Notes under the pieces: model-generated
Databases searched by the model: none
Seen by the model: the letters and a program-made list of their open reading frames with translations, nothing else
What the model was told of the DNA's origin: nothing
From: Thinopyrum elongatum
Taxonomy: Eukaryota > Streptophyta > Magnoliopsida > Poales > Poaceae
DNA length: 64,000 nucleotides
Direction: 5' to 3'
NCBI GenBank assembly: GCA_011799875.1
Contig: CM022299.1
Coordinates: 32,384,755-32,448,754, forward strand
Shown here: piece after piece, positions 46,371 through 56,900 of the stretch
How the letters are laid out: each line of letters begins with the position of its first letter
Numbering within the stretch: position 1 is the stretch's first letter
Translations under genes and position numbers: made by a program

Positions 46371-46578
46371 TCATTTGCTTACTAGCTAGCGTCGAGTTCT
46401 CTCTATATACGTAGTAGCTACCATCGACCAAGCACGGAGAAAGAGAGGTCACTTCTCTCTATATGTAGTAGCTATAGCTAACACAATATGAAACACCTAA
46501 ATTAACCCTCCAAAACCCCTAAAGCCCCCCTTTCAAAAAAAACCCCAGTGCCTGGGAGCTGCTGACGCGTGGCTGCCT

Positions 46579-46740
46579 TTTAGTCCCGGTTGGTGTTACC
46601 AACCGGGACTAAAGGTTCTCCTCCCTGGGCGCCCAACAGCGGCCACGTGGAGCTCCTTTGGTCCCGGTTCGTAAGCAAACAGGGACTAAAGGTTTTGGGC
46701 ATTAGTCCCATTTGATTTGTCCCGGTTCCAGAACCGGGAC
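46579..46740. repeat. Right subterminal foldback repeats of CACTA-1
   Basis: A perfect hairpin has 16-bp arms TTTAGTCCCGGTTGGT (46579-46594) and their complement (46598-46613) with a 3-nt loop. A second hairpin has 10-bp arms GTCCCGGTTC (46719-46728) and 46731-46740. Between them single copies occur in both orientations. Such motifs are presumed transposase-binding sites in CACTA elements. Confidence 0.8.
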
Positions 46741-46745
46741 TAGTA

Positions 46746-46763
46746 CCCTGTTTTCTACTAGTG
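46746..46763 (-). repeat. Right terminal inverted repeat of CACTA-1
   Basis: The minus strand reads CACTAGTAGAAAACAGGG, a typical Triticeae CACTA terminus. The next bases (TCC at 46764-46766) would be the 3-bp target duplication; its partner is outside the window. Just beyond it, the Gypsy-3 coding frame starts in mid-protein. Confidence 0.82.
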
Positions 46764-46764
46764 T

Positions 46765-47508
46765 CCTAAACCATCCAAGAAAAAGGATGATGAGGATTTT
46801 GAGCTCTTTGTTGAAATGCTTAGACCTGTCTTTTTGCGTATGCGTTTGACTGATATTCTGAAAATGTCTCCCTATGCCAAGTATATGAAAGATATTGTTA
46901 CAAATAAAAGAAAGATACCGGAAGCTGAAATTTCCACCATGCTTGCTAATTCGACTTTTAAGGGTGGAATACCAAAGAAACTAGGAGATCCAGGAATACC
47001 AACTATACCATGCTCCATTAAAAGAAACTATGTTAAAACTGCTTTATGTGATTTGGGAGCCGGTGTTAGTGTTATGCCTTTCTCTTTATATCATAGACTT
47101 GATTTGAATAAGTTAACACCTACTGAAATCTCTTTGCAAATGGCCAATAAATCAACTGCTATACCCATCGGTATTTGTGAGGATGTGCCCGTTGTGGTTG
47201 CAAACGTTAATATCTTAACGGACTTTGTTATTCTTGGTATTCCTGAGGACGACAGCATGTCGATTATCCTTGGTAGACCTGCAGGGGCTGTTATTGATTG
47301 CAACAAGGGCAACGTCACTTTTCATGTTAATGGTAATGAGCATACGGTACACTTTCCGAAGAAGAAACCTCAAGTTCATAGTATTAATTCTATTGGAAAA
47401 ATTTCAACTATTACTATTGGAGGTTTTGAATTCCCTCTCCCTACTGTCAAAAAGAAATATGATATTCTTATTGTTGGGGACATGCATATCCCCGTTGAGG
47501 TAACCTAG
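46765..47508 (+). CDS. Gypsy-3 gag-protease frame, 5'-truncated by CACTA-1
   Basis: The frame is open from the first complete codon after the CACTA-1 end (PKPSKKKDDEDFELFVEMLR) to a TAG at 47506. The first part is the gag C-terminal region typical of Athila-like elements (PYAKYMKDIVTNKRKI). The aspartic protease follows, with the active site in CDLGAGVSVMP about 95 residues in and the partner ILGRP loop near residue 170. DLGA in place of DTGA/DSGA is usual in this group. The frame ends about 75 residues after ILGRP, without running into reverse transcriptase. About 247 residues are visible. Confidence 0.8.
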   Translation, partial: PKPSKKKDDEDFELFVEMLRPVFLRMRLTDILKMSPYAKYMKDIVTNKRKIPEAEISTMLANSTFKGGIPKKLGDPGIPTIPCSIKRNYVKTALCDLGAGVSVMPFSLYHRLDLNKLTPTEISLQMANKSTAIPIGICEDVPVVVANVNILTDFVILGIPEDDSMSIILGRPAGAVIDCNKGNVTFHVNGNEHTVHFPKKKPQVHSINSIGKISTITIGGFEFPLPTVKKKYDILIVGDMHIPVEVT

Positions 47509-48295
47509 TGTTATTCGAAAATTCTCCAGTTCCATGTTATTTCTAAAGAAGTTTGTTAATAAGACTTGATCAACCTTGTTAATGGATTCCTTTTGATGAG
47601 CATGAGATGGATGAATTTAGAAAGCACAACTTCCTGTACCCACCTTTTACTTTCTGTTATTTAGAATAAATAAAGCAAAAATAGTATTATCTGTCTGTTT
47701 TCTGAATTATCCGTGCAATAAAAAATGTCCCAAAAATAAAAGTTCTCCAAATGCCCTGAAAATTTAGTATGATTTTTTATAGAATATTTTAGAATTTCTG
47801 GCACTGAGATTGCACCAGGGGGCTGCACCAGTGGACCACAAGGGTGGAGGGCGCGCCCTACCCCCCTGGGCGCCACCTGCCTTGTGGGTCCCATGTGGGT
47901 CCCCCTCACTTATTCCAGCACCCATCCACTTCGTCTTCCTCTAGAAAAAAATCATCCCATAGCTCAAACCCGTGTTCTAGCTCATCTTACTGGCATTTTC
48001 GATCTCCTTGTGTAAAGCTCCATTTGCAAAACTGCTTTGGGGGATTGTTCTTCGGTATGTAACTCCTCCAACGATCCAATTAGTTTTTGTTCTAGTGCTT
48101 TATATATTGCAAATTTTTACTGCTGTGGTGACCTTGTTCTTAAGCTTGCATGTCAAATTTATATGGTCCAAAGTAGTTTTGATGCATGATAGAGCCTCTA
48201 GGCACTTGTAGGAGTAGTTGCTATTAGTTTTGTTGATTTTTGTTCACTTTTATTTTAAGCCACTAAAAATTTCAGAAATTTTCAGAAAAGAAACG
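47509..48295 (+). other. Gypsy-3 region between protease and Athila frame
   Basis: Pol domains would be expected here but none are found in any frame. A GC-rich island at 47815-47910 (GGAGGGCGCGCCCTACC and neighbours) resembles the GC-rich leader of the LTRs, then a TTTTTGTTCTAGTGC-type pyrimidine stretch leads to the next start. This might be an internal promoter and leader for the downstream frame, which is inference. Confidence 0.5.
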
Positions 48296-49375
48296 ATGAA
48301 GAGATGGTTGAGAGGCTCTTCGAGTCGGGGTTCTAAAGAAAATGAGAAGGAGGAGAAGAAGAAGCCCAAGTACAACCTTCCCCGTACCATGGAGGTTCGG
48401 CCGTGTGAATGGCCATGTGATGCATTCTTGAGGGCTGCCGGAATTTATGATGATTTGTATTATTTGGCGGAGAATGCAGGCATCACCAACTTCCTCCACA
48501 ATAAGTGTGATCAATACCTCCTACTAACTAATACTTTCGTGCAAAATTTTCACTTTCATGCTAGGAAATCACCACCCACGGTAGAATTTTATTTATATGA
48601 TGAGTATAAGGAGATGACGCTTTATGATTTTTGTGAGGTTTGCAAATTACCTTTTGAGGGCAGCATCGATGAACCATGTCCTAGAGATGTGGAAGATTTT
48701 ATTGATGAAGTTACCGTAGGGGAAGGGAGAAAGGTGTCGGAAGCGAGAGTGGCTAGTTTACATTTTCCTATTTTGCGCTAGTATTCATTATTTGCTGGGA
48801 GATGTTTAATTGGTCGCGGGGAGAGTGGAGGCCTTAGTGCTCCCGACCTTGCTATTTTGCGCCATGCTTTACTTCGTGACAGAACTTTTAGTTTGGGCGC
48901 TATGGTTGCTCGATGGTTGAGCTTAAACCGTTCTAGGGGTCATATATTTGGAGGTATCTATGCCTCCCGCCTTGCTAAGCGCTTCGAGATACCCATTAGG
49001 CACGATGAGAAAGAGGAGATGCTACTACCCACTTTAAATTTAGACTATAACAGTATGGTAGCACATGATTTTATTAGCGCTGATAAGGAAAAGAGACTCA
49101 TCTATAACCTGGTATTCAGCCAGAAAACTTGGCAGATTATTACTTTGCCTGCACCTTCTTTGTTCAATATTCATTCAGGCACGTACCTCATTCTGCCCGA
49201 GGACATTTATGCATACTGGGAGAGGACGCGATCTCCAGTTCCTGAGCCAGAACCATCACCTGATCCATATGAGGAGTCTATTTATCAGTGGGAGCCACAA
49301 GAGCTCGCTAACCAGTGGAACCCCCAGGATCCTCCTCAGTACCAAGGAGAGGACTACTTTGATCCATGGGCGTAA
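48296..49375 (+). pseudogene. Athila-type ORF1-like protein with one in-frame stop
   Basis: From ATG 48296 (MKRWLRGSSS) to TAA 49373 a single frame runs 359 codons, broken only by TAG at 48779-48781 after FPILR. Sequence on both sides is typical of the Athila ORF1-like family found with Triticeae Gypsy elements: a basic Ser-rich N-terminus, a globular middle (YEL-like YLYDEYKEMTLYDFCEVCKL) and an acidic, Pro/Gln-rich tail (VPEPEPSPDPYEES). Its biochemical role is not established; a capsid-related function is possible. The stop may be a recent substitution or allow rare readthrough. Confidence 0.7.
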
Positions 49376-51429
49376 ACCAACTTAGGCGAAAAGCCTAAGC
49401 TTGGGCGAGTACGTATTTCTCACCGACGTTACATTCATGTTCACACACTCATTCCAGTTGTCGGTGTTCATACTTTTTCATTGTATTATCCATGTTAGTT
49501 TTTTTTTTCTTTCTCGCTTTCTTCTTGTGTGTTTGAAATACTTTGAGAAAATCCAAAAAAATTAGTTGTAGTATTAAAATAAAACCCAAAAAAATTTCTT
49601 GTTCTTCTTTTGCTTGTTGGGAACTTTCCCGTGTAAATAGTTTTTCTCGTTCTTGTTCTACTTTCTTCAGAAAAACAAAAACTCCAAAAACATTTTAGTG
49701 TGTTTCTTTGAAATTAATTTCCTTTCTTTGGGTCGTAAGGAGAAGACCACGATGAAAATGTTGAGTGGCTCTCATATGCATTATTGTTGATCTAACAAAG
49801 AGCCCATATTACCTTGTCTTCTCCTTTGAATAAATGTTTGCAGATTCCATCTTAGTCCAATGCACATGCACTATTATTATTATCCACACCGTTCGGTCGT
49901 GCAAGTGAAAGGCAATAATGACGATATGTGATGAAATGATTGAGATGAGGAAAAGCTGGTATGAACTCGACCTATCTTGTTTTTGTGAATATGATTAGTT
50001 CATCGTTCTTGATTCAGCCCATTATGAATGAAACATGTTTGCAATGACAATTAGAGATTATAGTTACTCATGCCATGCTTAATTAGCTAGGAGTTTATAA
50101 TGGTTTACCTTGCGTGCCAACATGCTTTTAAAATGGTTGTGATGTAGTATGATAGGATGGTATCCTCCTTTGAATGATTCTAGTGGCTTGACTTGACACA
50201 TGTTCACGCATGTAGTTGAAACAAAATCAACATAGCCTCCATGATATTTATGTTCATGGTGATTTATATCCTACTCATGTTTGCACTCAATGTTGGTTAA
50301 TCTTAATGCATGTTTATGACTGTTGTCGCTCTCTAGCTGGTCGCTCCTCAATCTTTTGCTAGCCTTCACTTGTACTAAGCGGGAATACTGCTTGTGCATC
50401 CACTTCCATAAACCCAAAGTTGTTCCATATGAGTCCACCATACCTACCTATATGCGGTATTTACCTGCCGTTCCAAGTAAATTTGCATGTGCCAAACTCT
50501 AAACCTTCAAATCATAATCTGTTTTGTATGCCCGAATCGCTCATGTAGCGACTGGGAGCTATCAGTATCTTCCATGCTAGGTGGGTTATTCTCACGATGA
50601 GTGTTTATTCACTTGTCATTCACGAGAAAGTGGCTGGTATTCGGGATGCCCAGTCCCATGCTCAAATCAAATTAAAAAAAAATCAAACAAAACTCCCCCA
50701 GGATTGTTGCTTGTATGGACGGTACCCATTGTTTCGGACCAGCCGTGGAGTGTGCTTGTTGGTTGAGGGGGAGTAAAAACCTTAGCATTCTGTTTGGGAA
50801 CCGCCTATAATGTATGTAGCATGGAAGATACCGAGATCTCTTGGTCGTTATGTTGACAATGAAAGCATACCGCTCAAAATTATATTCATCTCTGTTTCAA
50901 AAAGCTCGAGCTCTGGCACCTCTCCAAATCACTGCTTCCCTCTGCGAAGGGCCTATCTATTTAGTTTTATGCTGAGTCATCATCCTCTTATAAAAAGCAC
51001 CAGTTAGAGAGCACCACTGTCATTAGTATGCGTTGTTATTAATTGATATTGAGTATGACTGTGACTGGATCTCTTTCACCATGAATTACAATTCTAGTCA
51101 GTCCTCGATCTTCAGGGGTGCTCTGCATTTATGTTTTGCGGTCTCAGAAAGGGCTAGCGAGATACCATTTTGTCATATCATATCATGATTGTTTTGAAAA
51201 AGTGTTGTCATCCGAGATTTATTATTATTGCTCGCTAGTTGATTGTGCCATTGATATGAGTAAATGTGAGACCTAAATGTTATTGTGAATATGGTTAGTT
51301 CATAATCTTTGCTGAAAACCTGAATGCTGGCTTTACATATTTGCAACAACAAGATCAAATAGAGTTTGTAAAAGTTTTTCTTTATCACTTTCAGTTTGTC
51401 AACTGAATTGCTTGAGGACAAGCGATGGG
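49376..51429 (+). other. Gypsy-3 3' spacer, non-coding
   Basis: Two kilobases without a credible frame. It contains GGCGAAAAGCCTAAGCTTGG at 49385, a polypurine-like box soon after the Athila stop, T-rich and A-rich runs near 49500-49700, and the string AGGTAGGTATGGTGGACTC in inverse orientation near 50428-50456, which also occurs in the Gypsy-2 spacer near 35130-35150. This marks a shared family spacer. Confidence 0.6.
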
Positions 51430-51445
51430 TTAAGCTTGGGGGAGT
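51430..51445 (+). other. Polypurine tract of Gypsy-3
   Basis: TTAAGCTTGGGGGAGT directly precedes the LTR start TGATACGTC at 51446, in the correct plus orientation. Confidence 0.8.
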
Positions 51446-52203
51446 TGATACGTCTCCATCGTATCTACTTTTCCAAACTCTTTTGCCCATGTTTTGGACT
51501 CTAATTTGCATGATTTGAATGGAACTAACCCAGACTGACGCTGTTTTCAGCAGAATTGTCTTGGTGCTATTTTTGTGCAGAAATAAAAGTTCTCGGAATG
51601 AGCTGAAACTTTACGGAGAATATTTTTGGAATAAATAAAAAATATTGGCGAAAGAATCAACCAGAGGGGACCCACCAGCTGTCCACAAGGGTGGAGGGCG
51701 CGCCCCCTGCCTTGTGGGTCCCCTGGACCTCCACCGACCTCAACTCCAACTCTATATATTCACGTTCAGGGTGAAAAAATAATCAGGGAGAAGGATTCAT
51801 CGCATTTTACGATACGGAGCCGCCGCCACCTCCTGTTCTTCATCGGGCGGGCAGATCTGGAGTCCGTTCGGGGCTCCGGAGAGGGGGATTCGTCGCCATC
51901 ATCATCATCAACCATCCTCCATCACCAATTTCATGATGCTCACCGCCGTGCATGAGTAATTCCATCGTAGGCTTGCTGGACGGTGATGGGTTGGATGAGA
52001 TTTATCATGTAATCGAGTTAGTTTTGTTAGGGTTTGATCCCTAGTATCCACTATGTTCTAAGATTGATGTTGCTATGACTTTGCTATGCTTAATGCTTGT
52101 CACTAGAGCCCGAGTGCCATGATTTCAGATCTGAACCTATTATGTTTTCATGAATATATATGTGTTCTTGATCCTATCTTGCAAGTTGTAGACACCTATT
52201 ACG
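51446..52203 (+). repeat. Gypsy-3 3' LTR, first part
   Basis: It starts TGATACGTCTCCATCG and contains a TATA-type box CTATATATTC near 51751-51760 and a GC-rich transcribed leader. It is cut by Angela-2 after TTACG at 52199-52203 and resumes at 60942. Confidence 0.85.
52199..52203. repeat. Left target-site duplication of Angela-2 (TTACG)
   Basis: It matches 60937-60941 on the other side of the element. Confidence 0.9.
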
Positions 52204-53927
52204 TGTTGGGGATCGTAGCAGAATTTTAAAATTTTCTACGCATCACCAAGATCAATCTATGGAGTCATCTAGCAACGAGAGAGAGGGGAGTGCATCTACA
52301 TACCTTTGTAGATCGCGAGCGGAAGCGTTCAAGAGAACGGGGTTGATGGAGTCGTACTCGTCGTGATCCAAATCACCGATGACCGAGCGCCGAACGGACA
52401 GCACCTCCGTGTTCAACACATGTACGGAGCGGAGACGTCTCCTCCTTCTTGATCCAGCAAGGGGGGAGGAGAGGTTGGGGAGGACAGCTCCAGCAGCAGC
52501 ACGACGGCGTGGTGGAGTTGGAGCTGCGTGGTATTCCTGCAGGGCTTCGCCAAGCACCGCGGGAGGAGGAGGTGTTGGAGAGGGGAGGGGCTGCGCCAGG
52601 GATGAGGTATGGCCTCCCTCCCACCCCTCCACTATTTATAGGGGGAAGAGGAGAGGGGGCCGGCCCCCTCAGATCCAATCTGAGGGGAGGGGAGGCGGCC
52701 AGGGGAGGGAAACTTGCCCCCCAAGCAAGGTGGAAGGCTCCCTCCCCTAGGGTTACCCAACCCTAGGCGCCATGGGCCCTTGGGGGGGCGCACCAGCCCA
52801 CTAGGGGGCTGGTTCCCTCCCATATACAGCCCATTAGGCCTCCCGGGTAAATCAGCCCCACCCGGTGGACCTCCGGACACCTTTCGGTGGTCCCGGTACA
52901 ATACCGATAACCCCCGAAACTATTCCGGTGACCGTATGACAACTTCCCATATATAAATCTTCACCTCCGGACCATTCCGGAACTCCTCGTGACGTCCGGG
53001 ATCTCATCCGGGACTCCGAACAACATTCGGTAACCACGTACAAACTTTCCCTACAACCCTAGCGTCACCGAACCTTAAGTGTGTAGACCCTACGGGTTCG
53101 GGAGACACGTAGACATGACCGAGACAACTCTCCGGTCAATAACCAACAGCGGGATCTGGATACCCATGTTGGCTCCCACATGCTCCTCGATGATCTCATC
53201 GGATGAACCACGATGTCGAGGATTCAATCAATCCCGTACCCAATTCCCTTTGTCTATCGGTACGATACTTGCCCGAGATTCGATCGTCGGTATCTCGATA
53301 CCTTGTTCAATCTCGTTACCGGCAAGTCTCTTTACTCGTTTCCGTAACACATCATCCTGTGAACAACTCCTTGATCACATTGAGCTCATTATGATGATGT
53401 CCTACCGAGTGGGCCCAGAGGTACCTCTTTGTCACACGGAGTGACAAATCCCAGTCTCGATTCGTGCCAACCCAACAGACACTTTCGGAGATACCCGTAG
53501 TGCACCTTTATAGCCACCCAGTTACGTTGTGACGTTTGGTACACCCAAAGCAGTCCTACGGTATCCGGGAGTTGCACAATCTCATGGTCTAAGGAAAAGT
53601 TACTTGACATTGGAAAAGCTTTAGCAAACGAACTACACGATCTAGTGCTAGGCTTAGGATTGGGTCTTGTCCATCACATCATTCTCCTAATGATGTGATC
53701 CCGTTATCAATGACATCCAATGTCCATGGTCAGGAAACCGTAACCATCTATTGATCAACGAGCTAGTCAACTAGAGGCTTACTAGGGACATGTAGTGGTC
53801 TATGTATTCACACATGTATTACGATGTTCGGATAACACAATTATAGCATGAATAACAGACAATTATCATGAACGAGGAAATATAATAATAACCATTTTAT
53901 TATTGCCTCTAGGGCATATTTCCAACA
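52204..53927 (-). repeat. Angela-2 3' LTR
   Basis: TG/CA ends and TATA-type box CTATTTATAG at 52632-52641. The polypurine tract abuts at 53928-53938. Relative to the 5' LTR it lacks one GAG in a GAGGAG run near 52565. Confidence 0.92.
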
Positions 53928-53974
53928 GTCTCCCACTTGCACTAGAGTCAATAATCTAGTTACATTGTGATGAA

Positions 53975-56900
53975 TCAAACACCCATAGAGTTCTGGTGTT
54001 GATCATGTTTTGCTCGTGGAAGAGGTTTAGTCAACGGATCTGCTACATTCAAATCCGTGTGCACTTTACAAATATCTATGTCTCCATCTTGAACATGTTC
54101 ACGTATGGAGTTGAAGCGACGCTTGATATGCCTGGTCTTCTTGTGAAACCTGGGCTCCTTGGCAAGGGCAATAGCTCCAGTGTTGTCACAGAAGAGAGCC
54201 ATTGGACCCGACGCATTTGGAATGACTCCTAGGTCGGTGATGAACTCCTTCATCCATACTGCTTCGTGTGCTGCCTCCGAGGCTGCTATGTACTCCGCTT
54301 CGCATGTAGAACCCGCCACGACGCTTTGCTTGCAACTGCACCAGCTTACCGCTCCACCATTCAAAATATACACGTATCCGGTTTGTGACTTGGAGTAATC
54401 CGGATCTGTGTCGAAGCTAGCGTCGACGTAACCCTTTACGACGAGCTCTTCGTCACCTCCATAAACGAGAAACATCTCCTTAGTCCTTTTCAGGTACTTC
54501 AGGATGTTATTGACCGCTGTCCAGTGTTCCTTGCCAGGATTACTTTGGTACCTACCTACCAAACTTACTGCAAGGTTTACATCAGGTCTGGTACACAGCA
54601 TGGCATACATAATAGACCCTATGGCTGAGGCATAGGGGATGACACTTATCTCTTCTATATCTTTTGCCGTGGTCGGGCATTGAGCCGAGCTCAATCTCAC
54701 ACCTTGCAATACAGGCAAGAACCCCTTCTTGGACTGATCCATATTGAACTTCTTCAATATCTTATCAAGGTATGTGCTTTGCGAAAGACCTATGAGGCGT
54801 CTCGATCTATCCCTATAGATCTTGATGCCTAATATATAAGCAGCTTCTCCAAGGTCCTTCATTGAAAAACACTTATTCAAGTAGGCCTTTATACTTTCCA
54901 AGAATTCTATATTATTTCCCATTAGCAGTATGTCATCCACATATAATATGAGAAATGCTACAGAGCTCCCACTCACTTTCTTGTAAACACAGGCTTCTCC
55001 ATAAGTCTGTGTGAACCCAAACGCTTTGATCATCTCATCAAAGCGAATGTTCCAACTCCGAGATGCTTGCACCAGCCCATAGATTGAGCGCTGGAGCTTG
55101 CATACCTTGTCAGCATTCTCAGGGTCGACAAAACCTTCCGGTTGTATCATATACAACTCTTCCTTAAGAAAACCATTAAGGAATGCCGTTTTGACGTCCA
55201 TTTGCCATATCTCATAATCATAGTATGCGGCAATTGCTAACATGATTATGATGGATTTCAGCTTCGCTACGGGTGAGAAAGTCTCATCGTAGTCAACCCC
55301 TTGAACTTGTCGATAACCCTTAGCGACAAGCCGAGCCTTATAGATGGTCACATTACCATCCGCGTCAGTCTTCTTCTTAAAGATCCATTTATTTTCTATG
55401 GCTTGCCGATCATCGGGCAAGTCAGTCAAAGTCCATACTTCGTTTTCATACATGGATCCTATCTCGGATTTCATGGCTTCAAGCCATTTGTCGGAATCCG
55501 GGCCCGCCATCGCTTCTTCATAGTTCAAAGGTTCACTGTTGTCTAACAACATGATTTCCAGGACAGGATTGCCGTACCACTCTGGTGCGGAACGTGTCCT
55601 TGTGGACCTTCGAAGTTCAGTGGTAGCTTGATCATGATCATTATCATTAACTTCCTCTCTAGCCGGTGCAGGCTCCACAGAAACATTTTCCTGTGCTGCG
55701 CTACTCTCCGGTTCGAGGGCCATCTCATCAAGCTCCACTTTCCTCCCACTTACTTCTTTCGAGAGAAACTCTTTCTCTAGAAAGGATCCATTCCTGGCAA
55801 CAAAGATCTTGCCCTCGGATCTTAGGTAGAAGGTATACCCAATAGTTTCCTTAGGGTATCCTATGAATATGCATTTTTCCGACTTGGGTTCGAGCTTCTC
55901 TGGTTGAAGTTTCTTCACATAAGCATCGCATCCCCAAACTTTCAGAAACGACAGCTTAGGTTTCTTCCCAAACCATAATTCATACGGTGTCGTCTCAACG
56001 GATTTTGACGGTGCCCTATTTAAAGTGAATGCGGCAGTCTCTAAAGCATAACCCCAAAAAGATAGCGGTAGATCAGTAAGAGACATCATAGATCGCACCA
56101 TATCCAATAGAGTGCGATTACGACGTTCGGATACACCGTTACGCTGAGGTGTTCCAGGCGGCGTGAGTTGTGAAACAATTCCACATTTCCGTAAATGCGT
56201 GCCAAATTCATGACTCAAATATTCTCCTCCACGATCTGATCGTAGGAACTTTATTTTCTTGTCACGTTGATTTTCAACCTCATTCTGAAATTCCTTGAAC
56301 TTTTCAAAGGTCTCAGACTTGTGCTTCATCAAGTAGACATACCCATATCTACTCAAATCATCGGTGAGGGTGAGAACATAACGATAACCACCGCGAGCCT
56401 CAACACTTATTGGACCACACACATCAGTATGTATGATCTCCAATAAGTTGGTTGCTCGCTCCATTGTTCTGGAGAACGGAGTCTTGGTCATCTTGCCCAA
56501 GAGGCATGGTTCGCATCTGTCAAATGATTCATAATCAAGAGACTCCAAAAGTCCATCTGCATGGAGTTTCTTCATGCGTTTAACACCGATATGACCAAGG
56601 CGGCAGTGCCACAAGTATATGGGACTATCGTTATCAACCTTGCATTTCTTGGCATTCACATTATAAACATGTGTAACATCACGTTCGAGATTCAATAAAC
56701 CATTCACCAGCGGGGCATGACCATAAAACATATCTCTCATATAAATAGAACAACCATTATTCTCAGATTTAAATGAGTAGCCATCTCGCATTAAGCGAGA
56801 TCCAGATACAATGTTCATGCTCAAAGCTGGCACTAAATAACAATTATTGAGGTTTAAAACTAATCCCGTAGGTAGATGCAGAGGTAGTGTGCCGACGGCG

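Larger units (their letters stand above)
30447..46763 (+). mobile_element. CACTA-1: CACTA transposon, left end outside window, interrupted by Gypsy-2
   Basis: The right terminus is clear: TTTTCTACTAGTG ends at 46763, the inverse of a CACTAGTAGAAAA terminal repeat, preceded by foldback copies of TTTAGTCCCGGTTGGT. The same subterminal sequence occurs on both sides of Gypsy-2 (32570-32754 and 43629-43680). Four ~338-bp tandem repeats, an AT-rich block and a spliced gene complete it. The left terminus is not seen; because Gypsy-1 abuts the array at 30446, I infer that Gypsy-1 is inserted in CACTA-1 and that its left end lies beyond the window. No transposase is visible in this part. Confidence 0.65.
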
